Shown here one piece after another: positions 1 through 5,675 of a DNA stretch of 15,952 nucleotides (positions are counted from its first letter, which is position 1; each line of letters begins with the position of its first letter). Made by a program: the position numbers and the translations under genes. The stretch comes from an uncultured Pseudomonadota bacterium (GTDB lineage Bacteria > SAR324 > NAC60-12), in assembly GCA_913056375.1 (NCBI GenBank), contig CAJXNF010000025.1:1-15952 (forward strand). Direction: 5' to 3'. The notes beneath the pieces are model-generated. The model made no database searches. It was not told where the DNA came from and was given only the letters and a program-made list of their open reading frames with translations.

Positions 1-2
1 CC

Positions 3-56
3 TTCACGTCTGCGGTTACGTTCAATCCAAAGTTGACCTGCTGTAAACCGCTCTGA
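3..56 (+). CDS. C-terminal end of an upstream protein (partial)
   Basis: One frame is open from the left edge to a TGA at 54-56 and gives the last 17 residues of a protein (ends TCCKPL). The next gene starts 4 bases later, which suggests one + strand operon. The other two forward frames stop earlier, at 34-36 and 44-46, so they are less likely. The fragment is too short to identify; its position ahead of envelope or lysis genes would suit a structural or tail protein, but that is a guess. Confidence 0.35.
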   Translation, partial: FTSAVTFNPKLTCCKPL

Positions 57-60
57 CTTC

Positions 61-579
61 ATGGAGATCCGAGAGATTGTCGTGCCTGAGATTAACGCCT
101 CTGTTGATCTGCCACAGGTAGCAATTCCGCAAGCGCCGCCTGTCACGTTAGAGATTGGCGTGCCAGTGATTGAGCTGCCTCACTTCAATCCAATGGACAT
201 GGAGCCTGAAGTTGAGCCGCCGAAAATCGTTCCACCAAGGGCAAGACCTGCAGAGCCACCAGCTGCAAAGCCGCCTGAGATTAAATTGCCCATACAAGAG
301 AAACCAGCAGAGCCAGCATCACTAGTAGAGCCAGAACAAAAGCCAAAATCATTGCCTCAGCAGGTTATTGAAGCGTTGCCAACGATTCCGCAGGCAACGA
401 CAGTTGCAGCATCATCAGTGATAGGCGTCACAGCTGGATTGTGTACGCCATTTCTGTTGAAGTTAATTCGACCGATCATCAAAAAGGCTGCCAAGAAACT
501 GCAAAAAGCTTTGGGCCGCCAACCAGTTCCAGAAGGAGTTAGTGCCCGACGTGCGCTTCAGAGGTCGTTGAGGGGATGA
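61..579 (+). CDS. Proline/glutamate-rich protein with C-terminal membrane segment
   Basis: 172 aa, function unknown. Residues 1-110 are rich in Pro, Glu and Val with repeated P-E-P, P-P and A-x-P patterns, as in an extended, unfolded stalk or linker. Residues about 113-137 (from ATTVAASS to FLLKLIRP) form one hydrophobic stretch, followed by a strongly basic tail (KKAAKKLQKALGR). A proline-rich arm on a membrane or amphipathic helix with a cationic end could be a structural accessory or a membrane-active protein, but nothing specific is recognised. It starts at ATG 61, four bases after the preceding stop. Its last 41 bases overlap the 3' end of the convergent gene on the other strand. Confidence 0.7.
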   Translation: MEIREIVVPEINASVDLPQVAIPQAPPVTLEIGVPVIELPHFNPMDMEPEVEPPKIVPPRARPAEPPAAKPPEIKLPIQEKPAEPASLVEPEQKPKSLPQQVIEALPTIPQATTVAASSVIGVTAGLCTPFLLKLIRPIIKKAAKKLQKALGRQPVPEGVSARRALQRSLRG

Positions 580-1336
580 GATGCGTGTGGGGCGTTGGCG
601 TGTGAATGAGGACATCTGCGCAAACCTTCTCATAGGGTGAGCCTTTGGCAAACCTAATGCCCTTGAGCTTCAGCTCGCCACAATGCTTGAGTCTTGAGAT
701 CTCAAAATCAAGCCGTTTGTTAGCAAGTTGTTGTTGCTGGAGCGCAAGCTGAGTGTCAACAGCTGCTTTGCATCGCTCCTGCAGCCCACCATCTAGCGGG
801 ATAGTTGCTTGGACAGAAAGGCCAAGATTCCAGTTGTGATTGTTCTTCTGTCCGGTGCGCGTGTCTTTGAAGAACAGGACATCACCTGGATTGTCTAGGC
901 GACCATCATCATCTAGATCAGATAGGTCATAGACCGGATCTGGATAGCTGTATTCATACGGCAGGCCCCAAGACTTTGTGCGGTTCAAGTACGGGGTAAC
1001 CGTCAGAGTGGGACCCTGGCACTGTATGGATCCTCCGTAGGTGTTGGTGATTGCTGAGCCCTGCAAGATCTGCACAGCCTGATTGCTCACCGACCCAGAT
1101 GATGTGGCAGTTGGCGATGCGGTTGCAGAAATGCCACCAACATCTTGTGCGTTGACTGGAGCGGTGGCGATTATTCCGAGAAGGAGGAGACCGTATCGGT
1201 AACGCTTGTGATTTCGGTGGTGCGTTGAATGGTTGTGACGTTCGACAAGCCTGGTCCCTTCAGGCTTTCGACGAACTGAAAGGCTTCTCCAGGTTTGACG
1301 ATTGACCAGTTTGGTCGTTCTCCTAAGGAGGTCCAT
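539..1336 (-). CDS. Secreted protein of unknown function, start uncertain
   Basis: Up to 265 aa. A clear signal peptide lies at about residues 46-63 (RYRYGLLLLGIIATAPVNA, then QD), so the mature protein would begin near QDVGG. The mature part starts with a Ser/Thr/Ala-rich stretch, then has an acidic DLDDDGRLDNPGD segment that resembles a calcium-binding loop, then a helical Gln-rich part (LALQQQQLANKRLDFEI) with Cys pairs towards the C-terminus. The family is not identified; I associate it with marine cyanophages from memory only. The only ATG, at 1336, lies 166 bases inside the upstream gene in another frame and adds about 45 basic, His-rich residues before the signal peptide. I see no ATG, GTG or TTG nearer the signal peptide, so the true start is open. 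It is the last gene of a four-gene minus-strand operon and overlaps the + gene ending at 579. Confidence 0.7.
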   Translation of the reverse strand: MDLLRRTTKLVNRQTWRSLSVRRKPEGTRLVERHNHSTHHRNHKRYRYGLLLLGIIATAPVNAQDVGGISATASPTATSSGSVSNQAVQILQGSAITNTYGGSIQCQGPTLTVTPYLNRTKSWGLPYEYSYPDPVYDLSDLDDDGRLDNPGDVLFFKDTRTGQKNNHNWNLGLSVQATIPLDGGLQERCKAAVDTQLALQQQQLANKRLDFEISRLKHCGELKLKGIRFAKGSPYEKVCADVLIHTPTPHTHLIPSTTSEAHVGH

Positions 1337-1560
1337 CCGTTGACCGTTGTGTTGGAGACGGGATTGATTGGGCCGTCTGGTGCGATATTGACACCGCTAG
1401 CACTGTATTCAAAGCCAGTGGAATAATTTTCACTGACAATCGTTTCAGTGACCTTGCTGGTTGTTTCTGTATGGGATGTCATTGTCCCTTGCGTGAAGCT
1501 AGGGATGACAGGCGCTGCTGTTGCTGGAGCGGATAACAACAGCAGCAAAAGCCAACGCAT
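1171..1560 (-). CDS. Small secreted protein of unknown function
   Basis: 129 aa. The N-terminus MRWLLLLLLSAPATA followed by APVIP is a clear signal peptide with cleavage near residue 15-16. The mature part is Ser/Thr-rich (TMTSHTETTSKVTETIVSE) and looks beta-rich, with no Cys and no recognised domain. The ATG at 1560 shares one base with the stop of the preceding gene (TAATG), which indicates translational coupling. The 3' third overlaps the downstream secreted-protein gene in another frame. It probably works outside the cytoplasm together with its neighbours. Confidence 0.75.
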   Translation of the reverse strand: MRWLLLLLLSAPATAAPVIPSFTQGTMTSHTETTSKVTETIVSENYSTGFEYSASGVNIAPDGPINPVSNTTVNGWTSLGERPNWSIVKPGEAFQFVESLKGPGLSNVTTIQRTTEITSVTDTVSSFSE

Positions 1561-2051
1561 TATTCGACTTCAATGCTGAGAACCACTTGACCTGTTGCGG
1601 TGGTTCCAGCGCCACCAGCTGTGATGGTCATTGCACCATCAGAGGCAATCGTGCCAGCAAGGCTTCCAGCTACACCGCCTGAAGTGGTGGTGGTGTTACC
1701 GAGCATCGGAAGGCTGGTGACGACACCGCTAGCTACGGAAGTTGCTGAGGGTGTTGCATCACCTTCGATGAAGGATTCGCTGTAAGAGAAGGCGTCTCCC
1801 GCTGTTGTAATGCTGTATGCACCCGGTGTATAGCCCACAGCACTACCAGCAGTGAGGCTGCCCAATACAGGAGCAGTATCGAGAGTGACGTTGCTGCCGC
1901 TAACGCTAAGCGTCGAACCAATACGCGAAGCTTGCGATGCAGCGCCATCTACCTGCAGTTGCACAGAGGACTGAATCTTGTGGGTGATGTCTGCTTTAGC
2001 AGGCAAAGCAGCTGCCAAGGTGATGCCCAATACCAGAAGAGTGCGGGTCAT
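1560..2051 (-). CDS. Secreted Ser/Thr/Gly-rich protein of unknown function
   Basis: 163 aa. The signal peptide MTRTLLVLGITLAAALPAKA has a likely cleavage before DITHK. The rest is low in charge and rich in Gly, Ser, Thr, Ala and Val, with many short alternating stretches (TLSVSGSNVTLD, GAMTITAGGAG), which suggests a beta-strand-rich exported or surface protein. There is no Cys and no recognised catalytic motif. It starts with an ATGA overlap on the holin-like gene and ends with a one-base overlap on the next signal-peptide gene, so the set is probably translated as a coupled operon. Confidence 0.75.
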   Translation of the reverse strand: MTRTLLVLGITLAAALPAKADITHKIQSSVQLQVDGAASQASRIGSTLSVSGSNVTLDTAPVLGSLTAGSAVGYTPGAYSITTAGDAFSYSESFIEGDATPSATSVASGVVTSLPMLGNTTTTSGGVAGSLAGTIASDGAMTITAGGAGTTATGQVVLSIEVE

Positions 2052-2314
2052 TTGATGCCAGCTTTGGTGTCTTTATTGTCAATGATATTCGGCTTCTTGT
2101 TTCCGTTTCCATTGGCCTTGCGTTCAATACCAAACGAAGCCATCGCGCCAGTAAGCAAAGAGGCGACAAAGGTGTTGTCCATTTTCATCTGAGGGAAAAG
2201 CCCCAGATAAGAGACAGTTAGCAAAGTGGCGCTCCAAAGAAGGACAGCGCATTTGACGAGATCAGCAACGCTGACGCCTTCTTTTTCGTGGTGCTCTTCA
2301 AGATTGGTGGCCAT
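2048..2314 (-). CDS. Small membrane protein, holin-like
   Basis: 88 aa. A hydrophilic start (MATNLEEHHEKEGVS) is followed by two hydrophobic segments, about residues 17-42 (VADLVKCAVLLWSATLLTVSYLGLF) and 47-64 (NTFVASLLTGAMASFGI), and then a basic, Asn/Lys-rich tail. Two membrane spans, under 100 aa and a charged tail are the usual layout of a class II phage holin. It is the first gene of the minus block and overlaps the next gene by ATGA. A divergently transcribed C39-like peptidase nearby fits a lysis cassette. Identity as a holin is inferred from topology and context only. Confidence 0.7.
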   Translation of the reverse strand: MATNLEEHHEKEGVSVADLVKCAVLLWSATLLTVSYLGLFPQMKMDNTFVASLLTGAMASFGIERKANGNGNKKPNIIDNKDTKAGIK

Positions 2315-2356
2315 AGCGCAACAGAGCTACCGTTACAGGGTAACTAGGTCAATCCA
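2315..2356. promoter_or_regulatory. Short divergent intergenic region with inverted repeat
   Basis: Only 42 bases separate the divergent starts at 2314 (-) and 2357 (+). They contain an inverted repeat, GTTAC-AGG-GTAAC, at 2332-2344. The gap is too short for two full separate promoters unless they overlap the coding regions, so the repeat could be a shared operator. I see no convincing -35/-10 pair. Confidence 0.3.
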
Positions 2357-2530
2357 ATGCTTCTAGTTCTTAAGCCTCTGGTCATGACGATGTGGCGCTC
2401 CAGGGCGTTCAAGGAGTTGATCATTGCGATGTTGGAGCGGATCGTGACTCGCACCGACAACGATTTGGATGATCTTGCAGTCAAGCACCTGAAGGATTTG
2501 CTGTTGCCTGACACAAGAGTTGAAAAGTAG
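2357..2530 (+). CDS. Small conserved-looking protein, 57 aa
   Basis: The frame from ATG 2357 to TAG 2528-2530 encodes 57 aa. It has a hydrophobic/basic start (MLLVLKPLVMTMWRSRAF), a helical middle (KELIIAMLERIVTRTDNDLDD) and a charged end. The stop is directly followed by the GTG of the peptidase gene, with no gap, as expected for coupled translation. The N-terminal helix could lie on or in the membrane. The function is unknown. The direct abutment with a confident gene and normal amino acid composition support it. Confidence 0.6.
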   Translation: MLLVLKPLVMTMWRSRAFKELIIAMLERIVTRTDNDLDDLAVKHLKDLLLPDTRVEK

Positions 2531-3280
2531 GTGGCGTCCGGCATTATCCAAGTGATCCTGCTGCTGCTGGCCATGGGTCTTGCCCTACTGCCGTTTTTCC
2601 AGTTTTTTCGTGGCACGCCCCACCAGCTGGCTGCAATTAAACAACTTGAGGAGTCAATGCCAGCGGAACTACTGGAGGAGCACGAAGCTGATTGGTTTCA
2701 GGCGTGGAAGGAGAGTGGATATGACCAGCAGATCTTCATGCCTTACTTCAAGCAGCTCGACAACGAGACTGGAACGGGATACCGCGAGTGTTTCAGTTCA
2801 GCAGCTGCGATGGTGGCAGCGTTTTACAAGAAGGTTCGTACGGATGATGAGTACAACAAAATACGTGCGAAATACGGAGACACCACGTCAGTAGAGGCTC
2901 AGCTAGCTGCATTACGCAGTCTTGGTTTGCAGGCTGAGTTTCGGAAGGATGGTGACGCTGACATGGTGGAGCTAGAGATCGAAGCTGGCAGACCAGTGTT
3001 GGTTGGCTGGTTGCACGCCGGAAACATGCTTCGTGGCGAACCACCAATGTGCAATGGCTTGGGTTGTGGTCATTGGAGCGTCATCAGTGGCTATGCGGGC
3101 AAGAACAGCAACGATCCAGAGTGGATCATGCAAGATCCTCGTGGCTATCCCGAAATGGAGAAGGGTGGTCACAGCAATCCGCATTTGGGGCGTAACGTCC
3201 GTGTGAGGCAGGCAGCGTTTTACCAGCGTTGGCAAGCTGACGGACCTGGAACGGGATGGGTAATCCTCGTTAATGAGTGA
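2531..3280 (+). CDS. Membrane-anchored C39-like cysteine peptidase (possible endolysin)
   Basis: 249 aa. The papain-like C39 family is recognised from the order of active-site motifs: Gln75 in YFKQLDN (oxyanion), Cys87 in ECFSSAAAM (nucleophile), His181 in GHWSVISGY and Asp202 in QDPRGY. Residues 119-137 (TSVEAQLAALRSLGLQAEF) match the helix-strand usually found between Cys and His. Residues 5-22 form one hydrophobic segment (IIQVILLLLAMGLALL), so the enzyme is probably anchored with its catalytic domain outside, or released as a signal-anchor-release protein. In a phage such an enzyme could cut peptidoglycan crosslinks, or process a peptide; peptide cleavage is the family activity. It begins with GTG immediately after the previous stop and overlaps the next gene by eight bases. 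Confidence 0.8.
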   Translation: MASGIIQVILLLLAMGLALLPFFQFFRGTPHQLAAIKQLEESMPAELLEEHEADWFQAWKESGYDQQIFMPYFKQLDNETGTGYRECFSSAAAMVAAFYKKVRTDDEYNKIRAKYGDTTSVEAQLAALRSLGLQAEFRKDGDADMVELEIEAGRPVLVGWLHAGNMLRGEPPMCNGLGCGHWSVISGYAGKNSNDPEWIMQDPRGYPEMEKGGHSNPHLGRNVRVRQAAFYQRWQADGPGTGWVILVNE

Positions 3281-3470
3281 CCTGTACTGGATCTGGGCGT
3301 TTATCAGTGCGTTTTGGACGACTGTTGTGGTGCAGTGTGCCAAGCCAGTGAACTGGGATCAGTGTTCACGGGTGAATGACTGGCTGGTGCCTTGGGTGCG
3401 AGACATGACTGAGATGTACCAAAAAGGTGCGTATCACAGTGAGAAGAAGATTTTGAGGCAAGATCAGTAG
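3273..3470 (+). CDS. Small membrane protein, 65 aa
   Basis: The start ATG 3273 lies inside the last codons of the peptidase gene (AATGAGTGA), so translation is coupled. Residues 4-22 (LYWIWAFISAFWTTVVVQC) form one membrane span, and the rest is a Trp-containing charged tail (NWDQCSRVNDWLVPWVRDM). Position after a membrane-anchored peptidase suggests an accessory lysis role such as a spanin or pinholin, but no lipobox or known motif is visible. Confidence 0.65.
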   Translation: MSDLYWIWAFISAFWTTVVVQCAKPVNWDQCSRVNDWLVPWVRDMTEMYQKGAYHSEKKILRQDQ

Positions 3471-3492
3471 GATTGATTTTTGCGTCCTTCGG

Positions 3493-4011
3493 ATGGCAGT
3501 TCTGTGTGATTGGGAGATTTTGGCTCGGTGCCGGAAGAGCCAGATGGTCGTCCCATTCGATGAAGAGCTGCTGAATCCAGCCAGTCTTGATTTAAGACTT
3601 GGTGACTACTTGATGGTGGAGAGCATTTATAGCCCTGATTTGGTGCGTATCAACATCGCGGACAAGACAGAAGATGACCCGTTCATGCTTCAGTCCGGCG
3701 AGTTTTGCTTGGCTGAGACACTTGAGCTGTTTAACCTTCCCGACGACATCAGCTGCCAATTTGTACTCAAGTCAAGCCGTGCAAGAGATGGCCTTAATCA
3801 CCTTCTCGCTGGCTGGTGCGATCCAGGCTGGAACGGAAGCAAGCTCACGCTCGAATTGAAGAATGAGCGGTTGCATCACGCTTTGCCGCTTTGGCCTGGC
3901 CTGAAGATCGGTCAAATGGTGTTTCACATGATGTCTAACGTCCCAATGAAAAGCTATGCAGAGACAGGCCATTACAACAACCACTTGACAGTCATGCCGT
4001 CCGTGGCATGA
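3493..4011 (+). CDS. dcd: dCTP deaminase (dCTP deaminase/dUTPase family)
   Basis: 172 aa. It would deaminate dCTP to dUTP, and possibly on to dUMP, supplying the precursor for thymidylate during phage replication. Family motifs in order: PASLDLRLG at 29-37; the hydrophobic LAETLELFNLPDDISCQF at 73-90; the KSSRARDGL substrate loop at 93-101; the catalytic GWCDPGWNG...LTLEL block at 107-122, with Asp110 and the presumed catalytic Glu121; and the LKIGQMVFHMM strand at 137-147 before a Tyr-containing C-terminal lid (SYAETGHYNN). The spacing from Asp110 to Glu121 looks one residue longer than the DPGWxGxxxLE pattern I recall. It is cytoplasmic. It lies in the + block after the lysis-like genes. 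I cannot tell from sequence whether it also hydrolyses dUTP. Confidence 0.88.
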   Translation: MAVLCDWEILARCRKSQMVVPFDEELLNPASLDLRLGDYLMVESIYSPDLVRINIADKTEDDPFMLQSGEFCLAETLELFNLPDDISCQFVLKSSRARDGLNHLLAGWCDPGWNGSKLTLELKNERLHHALPLWPGLKIGQMVFHMMSNVPMKSYAETGHYNNHLTVMPSVA

Positions 4012-4033
4012 ATTGATAAGAATCTTCAGGGCT

Positions 4034-4243
4034 ATGGGCTGGGCTGACTGGATGGTCGTCAACCAGACCCTTGAGGAGGAGTTGGAGTTGGAGCGTACCG
4101 TTAGAGACGTTAAAAACTGCGGTGACGAGGATGCTCTGAAGCAGTTATGCGTGTCTTTGGTGCGGACCAACTGGCATCAGGCCAAGCTGCTGAAGCAAGC
4201 AGTGGGTCACATCGGTCAGTTTGACGAGTCGATGTCCTGCTGA
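4034..4243 (+). CDS. Small helical protein, 69 aa
   Basis: Start chosen at ATG 4034 (MGWADWMVVNQ); a TTG at 4013 would add seven residues but is less likely. The rest is a charged helix with Glu/Leu-rich sequence (TLEEELELERTVRDV), a short break at NCGDED and a second helix (ALKQLCVSLVRTNWHQAKLLKQAV). It looks like an alpha-helical hairpin or coiled coil, with no catalytic motif. Its 3' end overlaps the convergent ribbon-helix-helix gene by 28 bases. Confidence 0.6.
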   Translation: MGWADWMVVNQTLEEELELERTVRDVKNCGDEDALKQLCVSLVRTNWHQAKLLKQAVGHIGQFDESMSC

Positions 4244-4506
4244 AGCTGAATGACTCTGGAGCGGCGGTTCTTAGCCCTGCCTTCGAGTCTGGCGTCTACA
4301 GCGTCCTGCCACTTTTGCTTGTCATTGACTAAAGCATCGCAATAGGTTTGCTCGTCAGTGTTTTCAGCAAGGTAGTTGTAGACCAGTTGGCGGATCAGAG
4401 CGGATGGTTTGATGCCTTGAGCATCAGCCTCTTGCATAAAGAGTTCACCACGAAAGGGCTCAAGTAAGACCTGGATATAAACGCGATTGCCGTGCTTCGT
4501 CGCCAT
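4216..4506 (-). CDS. Ribbon-helix-helix-type DNA-binding protein
   Basis: 96 aa. The N-terminal part (NRVYIQVLLEPFRGELFMQ, then EADAQGIKPSALIRQLVYNYL) has the strand-helix-turn-helix layout of the Arc/MetJ/CopG fold, with IKPSALIRQLV as the second helix. The C-terminal half is charged and helical. It is expected to be a dimeric repressor or a replication-associated DNA-binding protein. A second ribbon-helix-helix gene lies about 0.6 kb upstream in the same minus block. Its target is unknown. Confidence 0.75.
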   Translation of the reverse strand: MATKHGNRVYIQVLLEPFRGELFMQEADAQGIKPSALIRQLVYNYLAENTDEQTYCDALVNDKQKWQDAVDARLEGRAKNRRSRVIQLQQDIDSSN

Positions 4507-4530
4507 CGGCTTTAAAATACTAAACGAATG

Positions 4531-4740
4531 TTACCATGTTATCGAGTCGTCAACCTTTTTCTTCCACGCAGTTGCTTGAGCAGAGCGAGCATTGGTGCGT
4601 TGACGACGAGAACCTTTTCTGACTTCTCTTGCGCCTTCTAGGAACATTGCTGCCCTTTGAAGGTCAGCTGTTGTCGCTAGTTGAATTGCTTTGTTGAGAC
4701 GCTCCATGATGATTTGACGCCCCGATCTCGGCTGCGGCAT
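4531..4740 (-). CDS. Small basic protein, 69 aa
   Basis: Start ATG 4740. There is a helical middle (RQIIMERLNKAIQLATTADLQRAAMFLEGA) and a strongly basic C-terminal part (REVRKGSRRQRTNARSAQATAWKKK). The basic tail suggests nucleic-acid binding. It lies between two ribbon-helix-helix genes on the same strand, which fits a regulatory or DNA-associated role. No family is recognised. Confidence 0.5.
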   Translation of the reverse strand: MPQPRSGRQIIMERLNKAIQLATTADLQRAAMFLEGAREVRKGSRRQRTNARSAQATAWKKKVDDSITW

Positions 4741-4833
4741 GACTCATCGCCCCAGAAAGCGTTTGGTGGAACGTTAGCGCGTAAGACTCGGTTAGCACAA
4801 TCCATTCAGCATTGTGCCGAAAAATTTGTACGT

Positions 4834-5091
4834 TCATTTGTCACAGTTGAAGATATGATGCAGTCTTTTGAACTCATGAATTGGTGTTGAAGTAAGGATG
4901 CTGACCTCTACATTGCAGCGCAATGCGTTGATAACTTGTCGCTCCATGTAATCCATGTTGGATTCATAAGTGACTTGCTCAACTGCAAGCGGCTTGTCGT
5001 CTAGATCAAACGTTGTGAACCGCGTTATTGCCAGAGGGCAGTGTTCGTCAGCGATCTGGCAGTAATGCAGATGAACGTTTTTAGTCCCCAT
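4834..5091 (-). CDS. Small protein of unknown function, 85 aa
   Basis: The frame is open further upstream, but ATG 5091 is preferred because it sits inside the last codons of the upstream ribbon-helix-helix gene (an 11-base overlap, GATGGGGACTAA), as expected for coupled genes. The protein has mixed alpha/beta character (TKNVHLHYCQIADEHC, DLDDKPLAVEQVTYESN) and several Cys and His residues, with no clear metal-binding spacing. Co-translation with a ribbon-helix-helix protein resembles an antitoxin followed by a toxin, but no toxin motif is visible. Confidence 0.55.
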   Translation of the reverse strand: MGTKNVHLHYCQIADEHCPLAITRFTTFDLDDKPLAVEQVTYESNMDYMERQVINALRCNVEVSILTSTPIHEFKRLHHIFNCDK

Positions 5092-5344
5092 CGCTTGGGC
5101 TGAAGAGTTCGTTAAAGACTGTGGCGACAAGGCTTTCAGCCTGTTGCCTATCCAGACCATAGCTGGATCGACGACGAACCTTCGTAACAGCTTTGTGAAA
5201 ATCATTCGTAGTGAGACCCAAGTGGTTGGGCGGTTGCATGAGGCGCTCACGGATCAATTCTGATCTGTGAATACCTTTTTCTTTGGCTTCAGCAGAAAGG
5301 CTTTCGACCAGCTCTTCTGGAAGGAGGGTTTCGACTTTTTTCAT
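5081..5344 (-). CDS. Ribbon-helix-helix DNA-binding protein
   Basis: 87 aa. The first 35 residues (MKKVETLLPEELVESLSAEA, then KEKGIHRSELIRERL) are a textbook ribbon-helix-helix motif: a short strand with alternating polar residues, helix A (PEELVESLSAEAKEKG) and helix B (HRSELIRERL). The C-terminal part (FHKAVTKVRRRSSYGLDRQQAESLVATVFNELF) is helical and basic and may mediate oligomer contacts. It is probably a transcriptional repressor or the antitoxin-like partner of the overlapping downstream gene. It starts 10 bases after the stop of the upstream 47-aa gene. Confidence 0.8.
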   Translation of the reverse strand: MKKVETLLPEELVESLSAEAKEKGIHRSELIRERLMQPPNHLGLTTNDFHKAVTKVRRRSSYGLDRQQAESLVATVFNELFSPSDGD

Positions 5345-5353
5345 GCGTGGATG

Positions 5354-5497
5354 TTACTTACGCTTGGGACGTTTTTTACTTTTTCGAGACGGTTTGACAC
5401 GCGGCTTTTCGGGTTTGGCTTTGAGACGTTCGATGGTCTCGCGATAGCCAGGAGGTTCTGGGACGTTTCCACGCTCCAAAATCTCAGTCCAGTTCAT
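5354..5497 (-). CDS. Small basic protein, 47 aa
   Basis: Start chosen at ATG 5497 (MNWTEILERGNVPEPPGYRE); an upstream ATG at 5557 would place about 20 Trp/Pro-rich residues over the repeat cluster and is less plausible. The N-terminal segment is Pro-rich and ordered-looking, and the last 20 residues are almost all Lys, Arg, Ser and Pro. This is a compact nucleic-acid-binding tail. It sits between the iteron-like repeats and a ribbon-helix-helix gene, directly downstream of the helicase gene, so a replication-accessory role is possible. Confidence 0.55.
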   Translation of the reverse strand: MNWTEILERGNVPEPPGYRETIERLKAKPEKPRVKPSRKSKKRPKRK

Positions 5498-5515
5498 CTC
5501 TCGCGCGCGTATAGA

Positions 5516-5675
5516 TGTCCAGGGTGTCCAGGGCGCTCCAAAAGCTAGTGATAGCAATGGATTTGACCCTGGACACTAGGGGTGGACAGGTTAGATGTGT
5601 CCAGCCTCTTCCTGAGACAGGTCAATCTCAACCGCTCCATCAAACAGACCCTGGACACCTCTTGATTGTCCAGGG
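5516..5675. repeat. Iteron-like cluster of TGTCCAGGG (candidate replication origin)
   Basis: Five exact copies of the 9-mer TGTCCAGGG or its complement CCCTGGACA lie within 160 bases: 5516-5524 and 5525-5533 (direct tandem, +), 5567-5575 (-), 5649-5657 (-) and 5667-5675 (+). Shorter relatives (GTGTCCAG, GGTGGACA, GTGTCCAC) occur among and beside them. Three copies lie in the gap between the 47-aa gene and the primase/helicase gene, and two lie in its 3' end. Iterated sites next to a replication gene are typical of origins bound by an initiator. A sixth exact copy lies at 14845-14853. Confidence 0.55.

Noticed and set aside
1171..1560. A single protein made by a frameshift joining the two secreted-protein genes
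   Set aside because: Each part has its own signal peptide and no slippery heptamer is visible in the overlap; kept only as one option in a finding.
2344..2616. 90-aa minus frame over the 57-aa gene and peptidase start
   Set aside because: It conflicts with the directly abutting + genes, which have better coding features.
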